DNA of 14,945 bases from contig JAHXHF010000290.1 in the NCBI GenBank assembly GCA_025656895.1, positions 1-14,945 of the forward strand, read 5' to 3'. The stretch comes from a gamma proteobacterium symbiont of Bathyaustriella thionipta (lineage in GTDB: Bacteria > Pseudomonadota > Gammaproteobacteria > Chromatiales > Chromatiaceae). Position numbers and translations under genes: made by a program. Of the stretch, positions 1 through 7,108 are shown in pieces (the first letter of the stretch is position 1; each line of letters starts with the position of its first letter). Below the pieces are notes generated by a model. It saw nothing but the letters and a program-made list of their open reading frames with translations. It did no database searches and was not told the origin of the DNA.

Positions 1-83
1 TATTGGCGCACATTGCTGAAGCGGATACGCTAGAAGAGGTCGAGGCATTGCTTCCCTGGAACATGAAGGAAGTATTATTCTGA
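1..83 (+). CDS. IS66-family transposase (TnpC), C-terminal end only
   Basis: This is a 5'-truncated frame: it enters from the left edge and its first whole codon is at position 3. It reads 26 residues to the TGA at 81-83, including VEALLPWNMKEVLF. The ALLPWN segment near the terminus is characteristic of the IS66 transposase C-terminal region, which usually ends with an (E/A)LLPW motif shortly before the stop. The catalytic domain lies upstream of the window, so it cannot be said whether the transposase is intact. The identification rests on this short tail together with the IS66-like terminal sequence 27-35 bases downstream. Confidence 0.55.
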   Translation, partial: LAHIAEADTLEEVEALLPWNMKEVLF

Positions 84-109
84 AATGGGGTTAAGAGGGC
101 TGATTCTTT

Positions 110-118
110 GGCGCTTAC
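110..118. repeat. Putative IS66 terminal inverted repeat (right end)
   Basis: GGCGCTTAC at the junction with the interrupted Nudix gene matches the conserved outer bases of IS66-family ends, which begin GTAAGCG on the other strand. The full repeat probably extends 10-20 bases to the left, but the matching left end is outside the window, so its length cannot be measured here. Confidence 0.5.
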
Positions 119-712
119 ACTACTGGAAACCGTCAACAGCCTTTTTTTCTGCTGGACCGTGCCCTGGCCGCTTATTTTGGTATTTTATCTTTCGGGCAAC
201 ATGTAAACGGCTATGTAAAACGTGCCGATGGCATCTGGCTGTGGATAGCCAAACGTGCGGCAGACCGGGTGAATTATCCGGGAAAACTGGATAATCTGGT
301 GGCGGGCGGTGTGCCTGCTGATTTGTCTCTGCAAGAAAACCTGGCCAAGGAATGTTATGAAGAAGCCGGTATTGCTGCGCAATTGTCTATGCAGGCCTGT
401 CCGGTGGGAGCGGTGAGTTATGCCCGCAGTAATGCAGTGGGGGTAAAGCGAGACATTCTTTTTTGCTATGATCTTGAATTAAACGAGGCTTTTCAACCGG
501 TCTGTACAGATGGCGAAGTTCAATCATTTGAACTGTTGGCGCTTTCCGAGGTCGCAGCTCTTGTCAGGGAAAGTGATGAATTCAAGTTGAATTGCAATCT
601 GGTTATTATTGATTTTCTGCTACGACATGGCTTTATTCAACCGGATGATGCCGAATATCTGCCGCTTTGTGCAGGTTTGCGTCAAATTGGTTACACTCAG
701 GCCTGTCCATAA
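119..712 (+). pseudogene. Nudix hydrolase, DUF4743 type, N-terminus removed by IS insertion
   Basis: An open frame runs from the IS boundary to the TAA at 710-712, about 197 residues. It matches the C-terminal two thirds of the DUF4743/Nudix proteins related to plant and fungal thiamine-diphosphate-type Nudix enzymes. Visible landmarks in order are FLLDRALAAYFG, GQHVNGYVKRADGIWLW, YPGKLDNLVAGG, the Nudix helix (GGVPADL then KECYEEAGI, with the usual family replacement of Arg by Lys), the metal-binding EE pair, and NCNLVIIDFLLRHG near the end. Intact family members are around 290-320 residues, so roughly the first 110 residues are missing. A GTG at 269 could in principle start a 147-aa product, but this would omit conserved strands before the Nudix box. 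The enzyme activity is therefore probably lost. The family hydrolyses nucleoside- or thiamine-diphosphate-like substrates; the substrate of this copy is unknown. The stop lies 23 bases before prc. Confidence 0.75.
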
Positions 713-735
713 TTATTGAGAATTGGCAAATTACT

Positions 736-2832
736 ATGCGTAAAAATTGGTTTCTAAACTGGAAAATGGCGACAGCACTCTGTCTGTTATGCGTGGCACC
801 GTTGGTATGGGCCAAAGTACAGCCGATTGACCCTGAATCACTGGAACCTAATTCGGATCACCGTCGCGCCGCCGCCATTATTATCCGTGTGGTAGATGCT
901 TATCACTATCACCCGCGCGATTTGGATGATGCTTTGTCCGAAGAAATTTTACGCCGTTATCTGGACTTACTGGATCCCAGTCGCAGTTTTTTTACTATCA
1001 AGGATGTCGAGAATATCGATCTTTATAAAGATCGACTGGACGATGCTCTCAAGCGCTCGGCTCTGCAGCCGGCTTTCAATATTTTCAAACTGCATCGTAC
1101 ACGGGTGGAACGGCGTATTGATCGTGTTTTGAAGCGTCTGCAGCAGCCTTTTGATTACACGCTTGATGAAAGCTGGCAACTGGATCGCAGTGAAGCGGAA
1201 TGGGCCAAAAATGAAGCTGAACTGGACGAAATATGGCGCAAGCGCTTAAAGGGTGAACTGCTGAGTTTGCGTTTGTCAGGAAAAGAGGAAGATAAGGCGC
1301 TGGAGACTCTGCAAAAACGTTATACCAATCTGCGTAACCGCATTGAGCAGATGGATTCCAATGATGTATTTCAGACTTTCATGCTTGCATACACGCAGTC
1401 CATAGAGCCGCATACGGCTTATATGTCACCGCGGGCATCGGAGAATTTCGATATCAATATGAGCCTGTCGCTGGAAGGCGTGGGCCTGGTGCTGAAAACC
1501 GAGGATGAATATACGGTTGTTGAGCGTGTGGTGCCCGGTGGGCCGGCTGACGAAAATGGTCAGATAAGCCGTGACTTCAAGATTATAGGGGTGGCACAGG
1601 GAACGGATGGCGAGATTGAAGACATTATCGGCTGGCGCCTGCAGGACGTCGTGCAAAAAATTCGTGGTAAAAAAGGCAGTATTGTGCGTCTGGAAGTGAT
1701 ACCGGCTGGGGCCGTGCAAAAGCACAAACTGGTCAAGCTGGAACGCAATAAAATCAAGCTGGAAGATCAGGCAGCCAAAGCCCAGGTGATTGATATTGAG
1801 GATAAGGAAGGCGATATGCGCATCGGCGTGATTGATATACCGGCATTTTATCGGGATTTTCAGGCCGAAATGGATGGCGATAAGAATTTTCGCAGCACCA
1901 CGCGGGACGTCAAAAAATTATTGCTGGATCTGAAGAAACAGAATGTGGACGGCATCGTCATAGACTTGCGCAATAACGGTGGTGGTTCATTAACCGAAGC
2001 CACCTCACTGACTGGTTTATTCATCAAGCGTGGGCCGGTGGTGCAGGTAAAAGACAGTCAGGGTGAGCTGGAAATTGAGCGTGACACCGACTCCAGTGTT
2101 GCCTGGGACGGTCCACTGGCGATTCTGGTTAATCGCAACAGTGCTTCTGCTTCAGAGATTCTTGCCGGAGCGATACAGGATTATCAGCGCGGCCTGATTA
2201 TTGGTGAGCCTACTTTTGGTAAAGGCACTGTGCAAACTTTAATTGATTTAAACCGCTTTTCCCGTAGTGCCGATGAGCCTCTGGGGCGCTTGCGTTTAAC
2301 CATGGCGCAGTTTTTCCGTGTCAGTGGTGCCAGCACTCAATACAGAGGGGTGGTGCCGGATATTTTGTACCCGATGATGATTACGGATGATGAATCGGGA
2401 GAGCGTTCACTGGATAACGCCATTCCCTGGGCCAGGGTCAGTCATCTTAAGCACGATAAAAGCAGCTTGATGGGGATCTCGAATGTACGAGAAAAGCACT
2501 ATAAGCGGATCGAGAAAGAACCCGGCTTTGATTTTTTGATTTCTGAAGCACGTCTTATCAAGGATATTAATGATCAGGAATCCATGAGTGTGAATGAGGA
2601 AAAAAGAAAGCGTAGCTGGGATTTACGTGAGCACAAACAACTGCAAATACGGAATACTTATCGTATTGCGCGGGGCTTGAAGCCGCTGAGTAAAGAAGAG
2701 CTGGAGAATAAGGATCATGACGAAGATGAGGCCGAAGCCGATGCTATCGAACTGATTCAAAGTCGTGAGGCGGCTCACATACTGGCCGACCAGATTCGCC
2801 TGACCCGTGGCATGACCGTATCAGCAAACTGA
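736..2832 (+). CDS. prc: Carboxy-terminal processing (tail-specific) protease Prc/Tsp
   Basis: This periplasmic S41-family serine protease degrades or trims proteins from their C-termini; in E. coli it processes PBP3 and works with NlpI to control murein endopeptidases. The protein has 698 residues from the ATG at 736 (E. coli 682). That start gives a basic N-terminus, a hydrophobic core and an AKV cleavage site at about residue 30; a longer frame from 667 would overlap the Nudix gene and spoil the signal peptide. The ribosome site is weak (TTGAGAA at 716-722). Domains are an N-terminal helical region (about 35-240), PDZ (about 245-340, starting LEGVGLVLK), the S41 catalytic domain (about 345-560) and a C-terminal DUF3340 tail. 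The catalytic Ser471 (SASASE), Asp482 and Lys496 (PTFGKGTVQ) have the same spacing as E. coli Ser452/Asp463/Lys477. It is convergent with pbpG, 22 bases away. Confidence 0.96.
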   Translation: MRKNWFLNWKMATALCLLCVAPLVWAKVQPIDPESLEPNSDHRRAAAIIIRVVDAYHYHPRDLDDALSEEILRRYLDLLDPSRSFFTIKDVENIDLYKDRLDDALKRSALQPAFNIFKLHRTRVERRIDRVLKRLQQPFDYTLDESWQLDRSEAEWAKNEAELDEIWRKRLKGELLSLRLSGKEEDKALETLQKRYTNLRNRIEQMDSNDVFQTFMLAYTQSIEPHTAYMSPRASENFDINMSLSLEGVGLVLKTEDEYTVVERVVPGGPADENGQISRDFKIIGVAQGTDGEIEDIIGWRLQDVVQKIRGKKGSIVRLEVIPAGAVQKHKLVKLERNKIKLEDQAAKAQVIDIEDKEGDMRIGVIDIPAFYRDFQAEMDGDKNFRSTTRDVKKLLLDLKKQNVDGIVIDLRNNGGGSLTEATSLTGLFIKRGPVVQVKDSQGELEIERDTDSSVAWDGPLAILVNRNSASASEILAGAIQDYQRGLIIGEPTFGKGTVQTLIDLNRFSRSADEPLGRLRLTMAQFFRVSGASTQYRGVVPDILYPMMITDDESGERSLDNAIPWARVSHLKHDKSSLMGISNVREKHYKRIEKEPGFDFLISEARLIKDINDQESMSVNEEKRKRSWDLREHKQLQIRNTYRIARGLKPLSKEELENKDHDEDEAEADAIELIQSREAAHILADQIRLTRGMTVSAN

Positions 2833-2854
2833 AGCGATGATTTTAGAAAGACAA

Positions 2855-3754
2855 TTACTTTGCCAGCCATTTGCGAATGCGGTTTGAATCACCAAAGGGT
2901 GACAGCTTGCCGTAAGAATTCAGCAGTACAATGGTCAGAGCTTGCTGGTTGATGTTGGCCTGCATGACCAGGCAGCGACCGGCTTCTGTGATAAAGCCTG
3001 TTTTACTGACCGAAATATGCCAGTCCTTACGCTTGAGTAAACGATTGGTATTGCGGTAGGTAAGGGCTCCTTTTTTCTTCCATGGAAAGACCTCGGTTGA
3101 GCGAGTATGGCTGGCCTCTGTAATCAGGGAGTAATGACGGGCAGCTTTGACCATAATGGCTAAATCACTGGCCGTTGATGTATTCTCGGGGCTTAAACCG
3201 GCGGGATCACTGAAATGACTGTGCCGCATACCCAGAGCCCGGGCTTTTCTGTTCATCGCCTTAACCATGGCTGGCAGGCCGCCATTATAATTTCTGCCCA
3301 AGGCTAACGCGGCTCGGTTCTCGGAAGACATGAGCATGATTTTTAACAGCTCGGCGCGTTTCAGGCGGGCACCGAACTTGAGCCTTGAGCCGGTAAGCTG
3401 AAGCAGGTCACGATCAGCTTTGGTGATTTCCACAAGTTCATCAAGCGCTTGTTTGCCATCCAGAATAACCATGGCGGACATAAGCTTGGTGACAGAAGCA
3501 ATGGGGCGGATATCGTCTTTTTTGCGTTCAAACAGAATTTTTCCGTCATCATTGATTAATAAAGCGTGAGTAGAGCGCAAAAAGAGATCCTGGCTCATGC
3601 GGGCTGCTTGTAAGTTGGTTGATAGAATAAAAATTAACAAGGTAAAAATCAGGCCGGGTAGAATTCGTATCGGGTTCCGGCTAACGATAGACTGATGCTT
3701 ATCAAGGAAAATATTCCGGGCAGTGAAAATTGTTGTCGTATGAGGTTTTAACAT
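2855..3754 (-). CDS. pbpG: D-alanyl-D-alanine endopeptidase (PBP7-type), PbpG
   Basis: This low-molecular-mass penicillin-binding protein of the S11 peptidase family cleaves D-Ala-meso-DAP cross-links in periplasmic peptidoglycan. All three active-site motifs are present (numbered from the ATG at 3754): Ser87-Val-Thr-Lys90, Ser144-Glu-Asn146 and Lys251-Thr-Gly253. The order and surrounding sequence (ASVTKLMSAMV, MSSENRAA, RNTNRLL) match E. coli PbpG (310 aa); this copy is 299 aa. A membrane/signal segment lies at about residues 31-51, ending LQAA, preceded by an unusually long polar stretch of about 30 residues. The start is uncertain. The ATG at 3754 interlocks with the ATG of the opposite-strand gene at 3753, an in-frame ATG lies at 3775, and a TTG lies at 3814. 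None has a clear ribosome site. Its promoter must lie inside the divergent small gene. Being next to prc is notable because both affect murein hydrolysis. Confidence 0.93.
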   Translation of the reverse strand: MLKPHTTTIFTARNIFLDKHQSIVSRNPIRILPGLIFTLLIFILSTNLQAARMSQDLFLRSTHALLINDDGKILFERKKDDIRPIASVTKLMSAMVILDGKQALDELVEITKADRDLLQLTGSRLKFGARLKRAELLKIMLMSSENRAALALGRNYNGGLPAMVKAMNRKARALGMRHSHFSDPAGLSPENTSTASDLAIMVKAARHYSLITEASHTRSTEVFPWKKKGALTYRNTNRLLKRKDWHISVSKTGFITEAGRCLVMQANINQQALTIVLLNSYGKLSPFGDSNRIRKWLAK

Positions 3755-4136
3755 GTTGCGTTTAATCGGGTTCATCTTGTTGTGTATGCCTTTTTCATTG
3801 ATGGCGGCGGACAAGCCTCTATTGTATGGCTATGGCGTTCGCCATTGTAGCGCGTTCATGCAAACCTGGCGTGCGGCGCATGATAAAAATCGCTCGGAAC
3901 AATTATCGGTCGAAAAGGAATTGCCGCGTTACCGGCAATGGTTTTCCGGTCTGATTTCCGGGCTGTCTTTGACTCTGGGCTATGATGTGTTGCGAGGTTT
4001 GTCGATTGACGATGCTCTGAAGCAGGTCAACCAGAATTGTAATAATCAACCGGATAGCGATTTTTTTAATGCCAGCATGGCGCTGATTCGCCTATTGGAA
4101 AAAGTGCATTTTATTGAATCACAAAGAGCCGGCTGA
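3753..4136 (+). CDS. Small secreted protein of unknown function
   Basis: This encodes a 127-residue protein that I do not recognise. A clear signal peptide is visible (about 17 hydrophobic residues, cleavage after MAA at about residue 19), so the mature protein of about 108 residues is probably periplasmic. It has two mature cysteines, Cys32 and Cys96, that could form a disulfide. A hydrophobic stretch WFSGLISGLSLTLGYDVLRG is followed by DDALKQVNQNC. That pattern faintly recalls small periplasmic HdeA/Rap1a-like helical proteins, but the resemblance is too weak to assign. The start is well supported by GAGG at 3742-3745, seven bases before the ATG. It is divergent from pbpG with no intergenic space. 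The 96 bases to rlmN contain a likely promoter, so it may be transcribed separately from the downstream cluster. Confidence 0.8.
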   Translation: MLRLIGFILLCMPFSLMAADKPLLYGYGVRHCSAFMQTWRAAHDKNRSEQLSVEKELPRYRQWFSGLISGLSLTLGYDVLRGLSIDDALKQVNQNCNNQPDSDFFNASMALIRLLEKVHFIESQRAG

Positions 4137-4152
4137 AAATCAGTCAGTGAAT

Positions 4153-4181
4153 TTGCCCGCTATGGGTATCAAAGGTACACT
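4153..4181 (+). promoter_or_regulatory. Candidate sigma70 promoter for the rlmN-der cluster
   Basis: TTGCCC at 4153-4158 and TACACT at 4176-4181 are separated by 17 bases, and rlmN starts about 45 bases downstream of the expected transcript start. The spacer between the secreted-protein gene and rlmN is the only gap of note upstream of the seven-gene cluster, so a promoter here makes sense. This is a pattern match only. Confidence 0.4.
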
Positions 4182-4232
4182 TACACAGATAATTGTGCCG
4201 CTAGCATCTGTAATCGGGAAGCCCTGAAACGA

Positions 4233-5324
4233 ATGTCTGAAAAGATTAACCTGCTGAACTATGATCGTGAAGGCATGCAGATTCTGTTTGAATCGCTGGG
4301 CGAAAAAGCTTTTCACGCGCGCCAGGTTTTAAAATGGATTCATCAGCACAAAGTGACCGGGTTTTCCGAGATGACGGATCTCAGTAAAAGCCTGCGTAAG
4401 CAGTTGCAGGAAGTGGCAATCGTGGCTGCGCCACAAGTGGTTTTTGAGCAGGCGTCCAAAGATGGAACGCGTAAATGGATTATGCAACTGGATTGCAATA
4501 ACCGCATTGAAACCGTTCTGATTCCTGAAGAAAATCGCGCAACGCTCTGTATTTCTTCACAAGTTGGCTGTGCTTTAGACTGTTCATTCTGTTCTACTGC
4601 TCAACAGGGCTTTAATCGTAATTTGTCGGTAGCCGAGATTATCGGTCAGGTATGGGTGGCGGCTAAAACTCTGGGTGGTACGCGCCCCATCAGCAATGTG
4701 GTTTTGATGGGCATGGGTGAGCCCCTGGCCAATCTTGCCAATGTGCAGATTGCCCTGAATATCATGCGTGACCAGTTGGCTTATGGCTTGTCAAAATACC
4801 GGGTTACTGTGAGTACAGCGGGGCTTGTTCCGGCCATGCAGCGCCTGGCTGAGCATGCTGATGTCAGTCTGGCTGTATCCTTGCACGCGCCTGATGACGC
4901 CTTGCGCGATGAGTTGGTACCCATCAACAGGAAATATCCCATTAAACAACTGATACAGGCCTGTCAGGACTTTGTACGCAATGATCACAAGCGCAAAGTC
5001 ACCTTTGAATACGTTATGCTGGACGGGGTCAATGACAGCGACCGGCACGCCAGGGCACTGCTTAAATTACTGGCTCAGGTACCCGCAAAAATCAATCTGA
5101 TTCCGTTTAATCCATTTCCTGAAACACGTTATCAACGCTCTCCACAGAAACGTATTGATCGTTTCCAAAAGATATTATCGGATGGTGGCATGAACACCAT
5201 CATGCGGCGTACCCGGGGTGGTGATATTGATGCAGCCTGCGGACAACTGGTAGGCAGGGTAGAGGACAAATCACGTAGGGCATTGCGCCAGATAACTGTA
5301 AATCTGCAGGAGCGAGTAAGTTGA
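4233..5324 (+). CDS. rlmN: Dual-specificity 23S rRNA (A2503-C2) / tRNA (A37-C2) methyltransferase RlmN
   Basis: This radical-SAM enzyme puts a methyl group on C2 of A2503 in 23S rRNA and of A37 in a subset of tRNAs, affecting translational accuracy. The protein has 363 residues (E. coli 384). The radical-SAM [4Fe-4S] motif CALDCSFC is at Cys113, Cys117 and Cys120, followed by STAQQGFNRN. The SAM-binding GMGEPLAN follows, and the C-terminal methyl-carrying cysteine is Cys336 in GDIDAACGQL. Cys106, seven residues before the cluster, matches the conserved Cys118 of E. coli. The N-terminal helical region (FHARQVLKWIHQ) recognises RNA. The ATG at 4233 has only a weak, distant purine stretch (GGGAA at 4216-4220). 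Its stop overlaps the start of pilW by four bases, which points to translational coupling. Confidence 0.97.
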   Translation: MSEKINLLNYDREGMQILFESLGEKAFHARQVLKWIHQHKVTGFSEMTDLSKSLRKQLQEVAIVAAPQVVFEQASKDGTRKWIMQLDCNNRIETVLIPEENRATLCISSQVGCALDCSFCSTAQQGFNRNLSVAEIIGQVWVAAKTLGGTRPISNVVLMGMGEPLANLANVQIALNIMRDQLAYGLSKYRVTVSTAGLVPAMQRLAEHADVSLAVSLHAPDDALRDELVPINRKYPIKQLIQACQDFVRNDHKRKVTFEYVMLDGVNDSDRHARALLKLLAQVPAKINLIPFNPFPETRYQRSPQKRIDRFQKILSDGGMNTIMRRTRGGDIDAACGQLVGRVEDKSRRALRQITVNLQERVS

Positions 5325-6112
5325 TATTGAGATTGAAATACCTGGTTGCAGCGTTATTTCTGGCTTTTTTTTTAAGCGCATGCGGTGGTTCTTCATCCAG
5401 TAAGGATGAAGCCGGATCATCGACCGGTGTTTTGGGCGATGCGGCCAGCCGCAACAGGCAAAGTGATGTTTATGCCAAACTGGGCCTGGAATATATGCGC
5501 ACGGGCCAGTTGGATGTGGCGCTGCAAAAGTTGCATCGAGGTCTTGATAGAGACCCGGATAATGCCAATCTGCACTATGTTATTGCACTGGTTTATGAAC
5601 GTCTGGGGGAGGCGGACTCAGCCCATGAACACTTCCAGGAAGGCTTGAGTCTTGAACCTAAAAACTCATATATCATAAATGCTTATGGAACCTTTCAATG
5701 TAAGCAGAAGAATTATGATGAAGCCATCAAGCTATTTAAAAGAGCGCTGGAAAATCCACTTTATGACAACCCTGAAGTGGCCTGGTCTAATGCAGGTTAC
5801 TGTGCGGCACAGATACCGGACAAGGAACAGGCCGAAACCTATTTGCGAACCGCTCTAAGAATTAACCGGGAATACCCGCAGGCATTGGCGCAGATGGCCA
5901 ACTTGATGCTGGATAAGGAAAAATATCTGGCAGCACGCGGTTATTTACAACGTTATCAGGCGGTAGCCAACCCGACAGCCGCTACCTTGTGGACTTGTGT
6001 GCGGGTTGAACGGCAGTTGAAGAATAAAGATGAGGAGGCCAGTTGCGGTTTATTATTGCGCAATAAATACCCCGATTCGGATGAAACGGCCTTGTTACGC
6101 GATGGTTACTGA
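5321..6112 (+). CDS. pilW: Type IV pilus biogenesis/stability lipoprotein PilW (PilF), TPR protein
   Basis: This is the outer-membrane pilotin that helps localise and assemble the PilQ secretin of type IV pili. The protein has 263 residues. It has a lipoprotein signal peptide with lipobox LSAC (lipidated Cys21), then a Ser/Gly-rich linker, then a solenoid of about six tetratricopeptide repeats from about residue 47 (for example YAKLGLEYMRTGQLDVAL, then LHYVIALVYERLGEADSA). This agrees in architecture and position with PilF/PilW, which sits between rlmN and rodZ in Pseudomonas and relatives. The start is TTG at 5321, overlapping the rlmN stop; AGGAG at 5308-5312 is well placed eight bases upstream. 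The pilus genes themselves are not in the window. A general TPR lipoprotein function remains possible, but the synteny argues for PilW. Confidence 0.9.
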   Translation: MILRLKYLVAALFLAFFLSACGGSSSSKDEAGSSTGVLGDAASRNRQSDVYAKLGLEYMRTGQLDVALQKLHRGLDRDPDNANLHYVIALVYERLGEADSAHEHFQEGLSLEPKNSYIINAYGTFQCKQKNYDEAIKLFKRALENPLYDNPEVAWSNAGYCAAQIPDKEQAETYLRTALRINREYPQALAQMANLMLDKEKYLAARGYLQRYQAVANPTAATLWTCVRVERQLKNKDEEASCGLLLRNKYPDSDETALLRDGY

Positions 6113-6135
6113 AACAATAGTTTTGAGTGAAATGC

Positions 6136-7092
6136 ATGTCAAATGATGAACATATAAATCAGCCTGTCGCCGAGGGAGGTCCGGGCGGGCGGTTGAAAGC
6201 GGCTCGTGAGGCACAAGGATTGTCACTGGACAAAATTGCAGAACAGCTGCATCTGACCATACCCATTATCCAGGCCCTGGAAAACAACGATTTCAAACAT
6301 TTACCTCAAGCCGTTTTTGTCAAAGGCTATGTGCGGAATTATGCACGTTATCTGGGGCTTGATACAGAAGTGATGATGGCAGCCTTTGTGGCGGCCTGTC
6401 CTGATGAAGATGGCAAGCGGCCCCTGAAACATTCCTATAATGTCCAGCAACAGGTTAACAGTGGTCACGGTATGGTCAAAGCGGTGACCTGGTTTGTGGT
6501 ACTGGGTTTTATCGCTTTAATGCTGTTATTCTGGTATGACGAGATTGTCCAGCAATTTAACCCTCAGACAACCGATGTTTCGAATGGATCCTCCATAGAA
6601 AATGAGGCATTGGGTTTTAACCTGCAGCCGGATGATTCGGGCCATGAAACCCCGACCGGCGATGATGGCCAGGCTCCAACTGAAATGGCTTCGGAAAACC
6701 GCTCTTCAGCCGTCCCGGCAGACAATTTTTCTCCGTTGCAAGCCGAAAACACCACGGCCTCTGAAGCCGGCATATCCGAAGCCGTGGTAGAAACCAGCCG
6801 GACAGAAAGTGTTGCTCCGCAGCAGGAACCGCTTGCTTCGACGGCAACCACGGCAGTTGCACTGCGTTTTTCTAAAAACAGCTGGATTCGGGTACGTGAT
6901 AGTGCGGGAAGTTTTCGCCGTACCGGCCTGCAGAAAGAAGGCGAAGTATTAACTTTAGGTGGAAAACCGCCCTGGCAGCTGAAACTGGGCAATGCGGCAG
7001 CCGTCAGTATCGAAGTGAACGGCCGTATTGACACGGGTTGGCAACAACATATTGATCATCGCGGTGTGGCTGAGTTTACTCTTAACCCATAA
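6136..7092 (+). CDS. rodZ: Cytoskeletal cell-shape protein RodZ
   Basis: RodZ is an inner-membrane protein that links MreB filaments to the elongasome and sets rod shape. The protein has 318 residues (E. coli 337). A cytoplasmic helix-turn-helix domain at about residues 13-75 (RLKAAREAQGLSLDKIAEQL, then FVKGYVRNYARYLG) is the MreB-binding HTH_25 type. One transmembrane helix follows at about 116-135, then a low-complexity Thr/Ser/Glu/Pro-rich periplasmic linker (about 145-235), then the beta-rich DUF4115 domain at about 236-318. I chose ATG 6136 because GAGTG at 6125-6129 is correctly spaced for it; an in-frame GTG at 6127 would add three residues but lacks a ribosome site. It lies 23 bases after pilW and 16 bases before hisS. 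The usual ispG neighbour is missing. Confidence 0.94.
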   Translation: MSNDEHINQPVAEGGPGGRLKAAREAQGLSLDKIAEQLHLTIPIIQALENNDFKHLPQAVFVKGYVRNYARYLGLDTEVMMAAFVAACPDEDGKRPLKHSYNVQQQVNSGHGMVKAVTWFVVLGFIALMLLFWYDEIVQQFNPQTTDVSNGSSIENEALGFNLQPDDSGHETPTGDDGQAPTEMASENRSSAVPADNFSPLQAENTTASEAGISEAVVETSRTESVAPQQEPLASTATTAVALRFSKNSWIRVRDSAGSFRRTGLQKEGEVLTLGGKPPWQLKLGNAAAVSIEVNGRIDTGWQQHIDHRGVAEFTLNP

Positions 7093-7108
7093 AACCTGAC
7101 CTATTTTC

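Larger units (their letters stand above)
1..118 (+). mobile_element. Right end of an IS66-family insertion sequence (partial)
   Basis: Two signs agree. The reading frame ending at the TGA at 81-83 finishes with the ALLPWN motif that closes many IS66-family TnpC transposases. Some 35 bases later the sequence reads GGCGCTTAC at 110-118, which is the inverted complement of the GTAAGCG terminus typical of IS66 elements. Immediately after 118 the sequence becomes readable as the interior of a Nudix protein, so 118/119 is the likely element boundary. IS66 elements normally make 8-bp target duplications, so ACTACTGG at 119-126 should also sit on the other side of the element, outside this window. 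The rest of the element (tnpA, tnpB, most of tnpC, left end) is not visible. The boundary is inferred from only a short terminus and 26 codons. Confidence 0.6.

Noticed and set aside
667..735. Longer prc start at 667
   Set aside because: It would overlap the Nudix reading frame and place 23 polar residues before an otherwise ideal signal peptide. The ATG at 736 is the natural start.
6564..7034. 156-residue open frame on the minus strand inside rodZ
   Set aside because: It lies opposite the low-complexity RodZ linker and DUF4115 domain, has no family resemblance or ribosome site, and is a shadow of the real gene.
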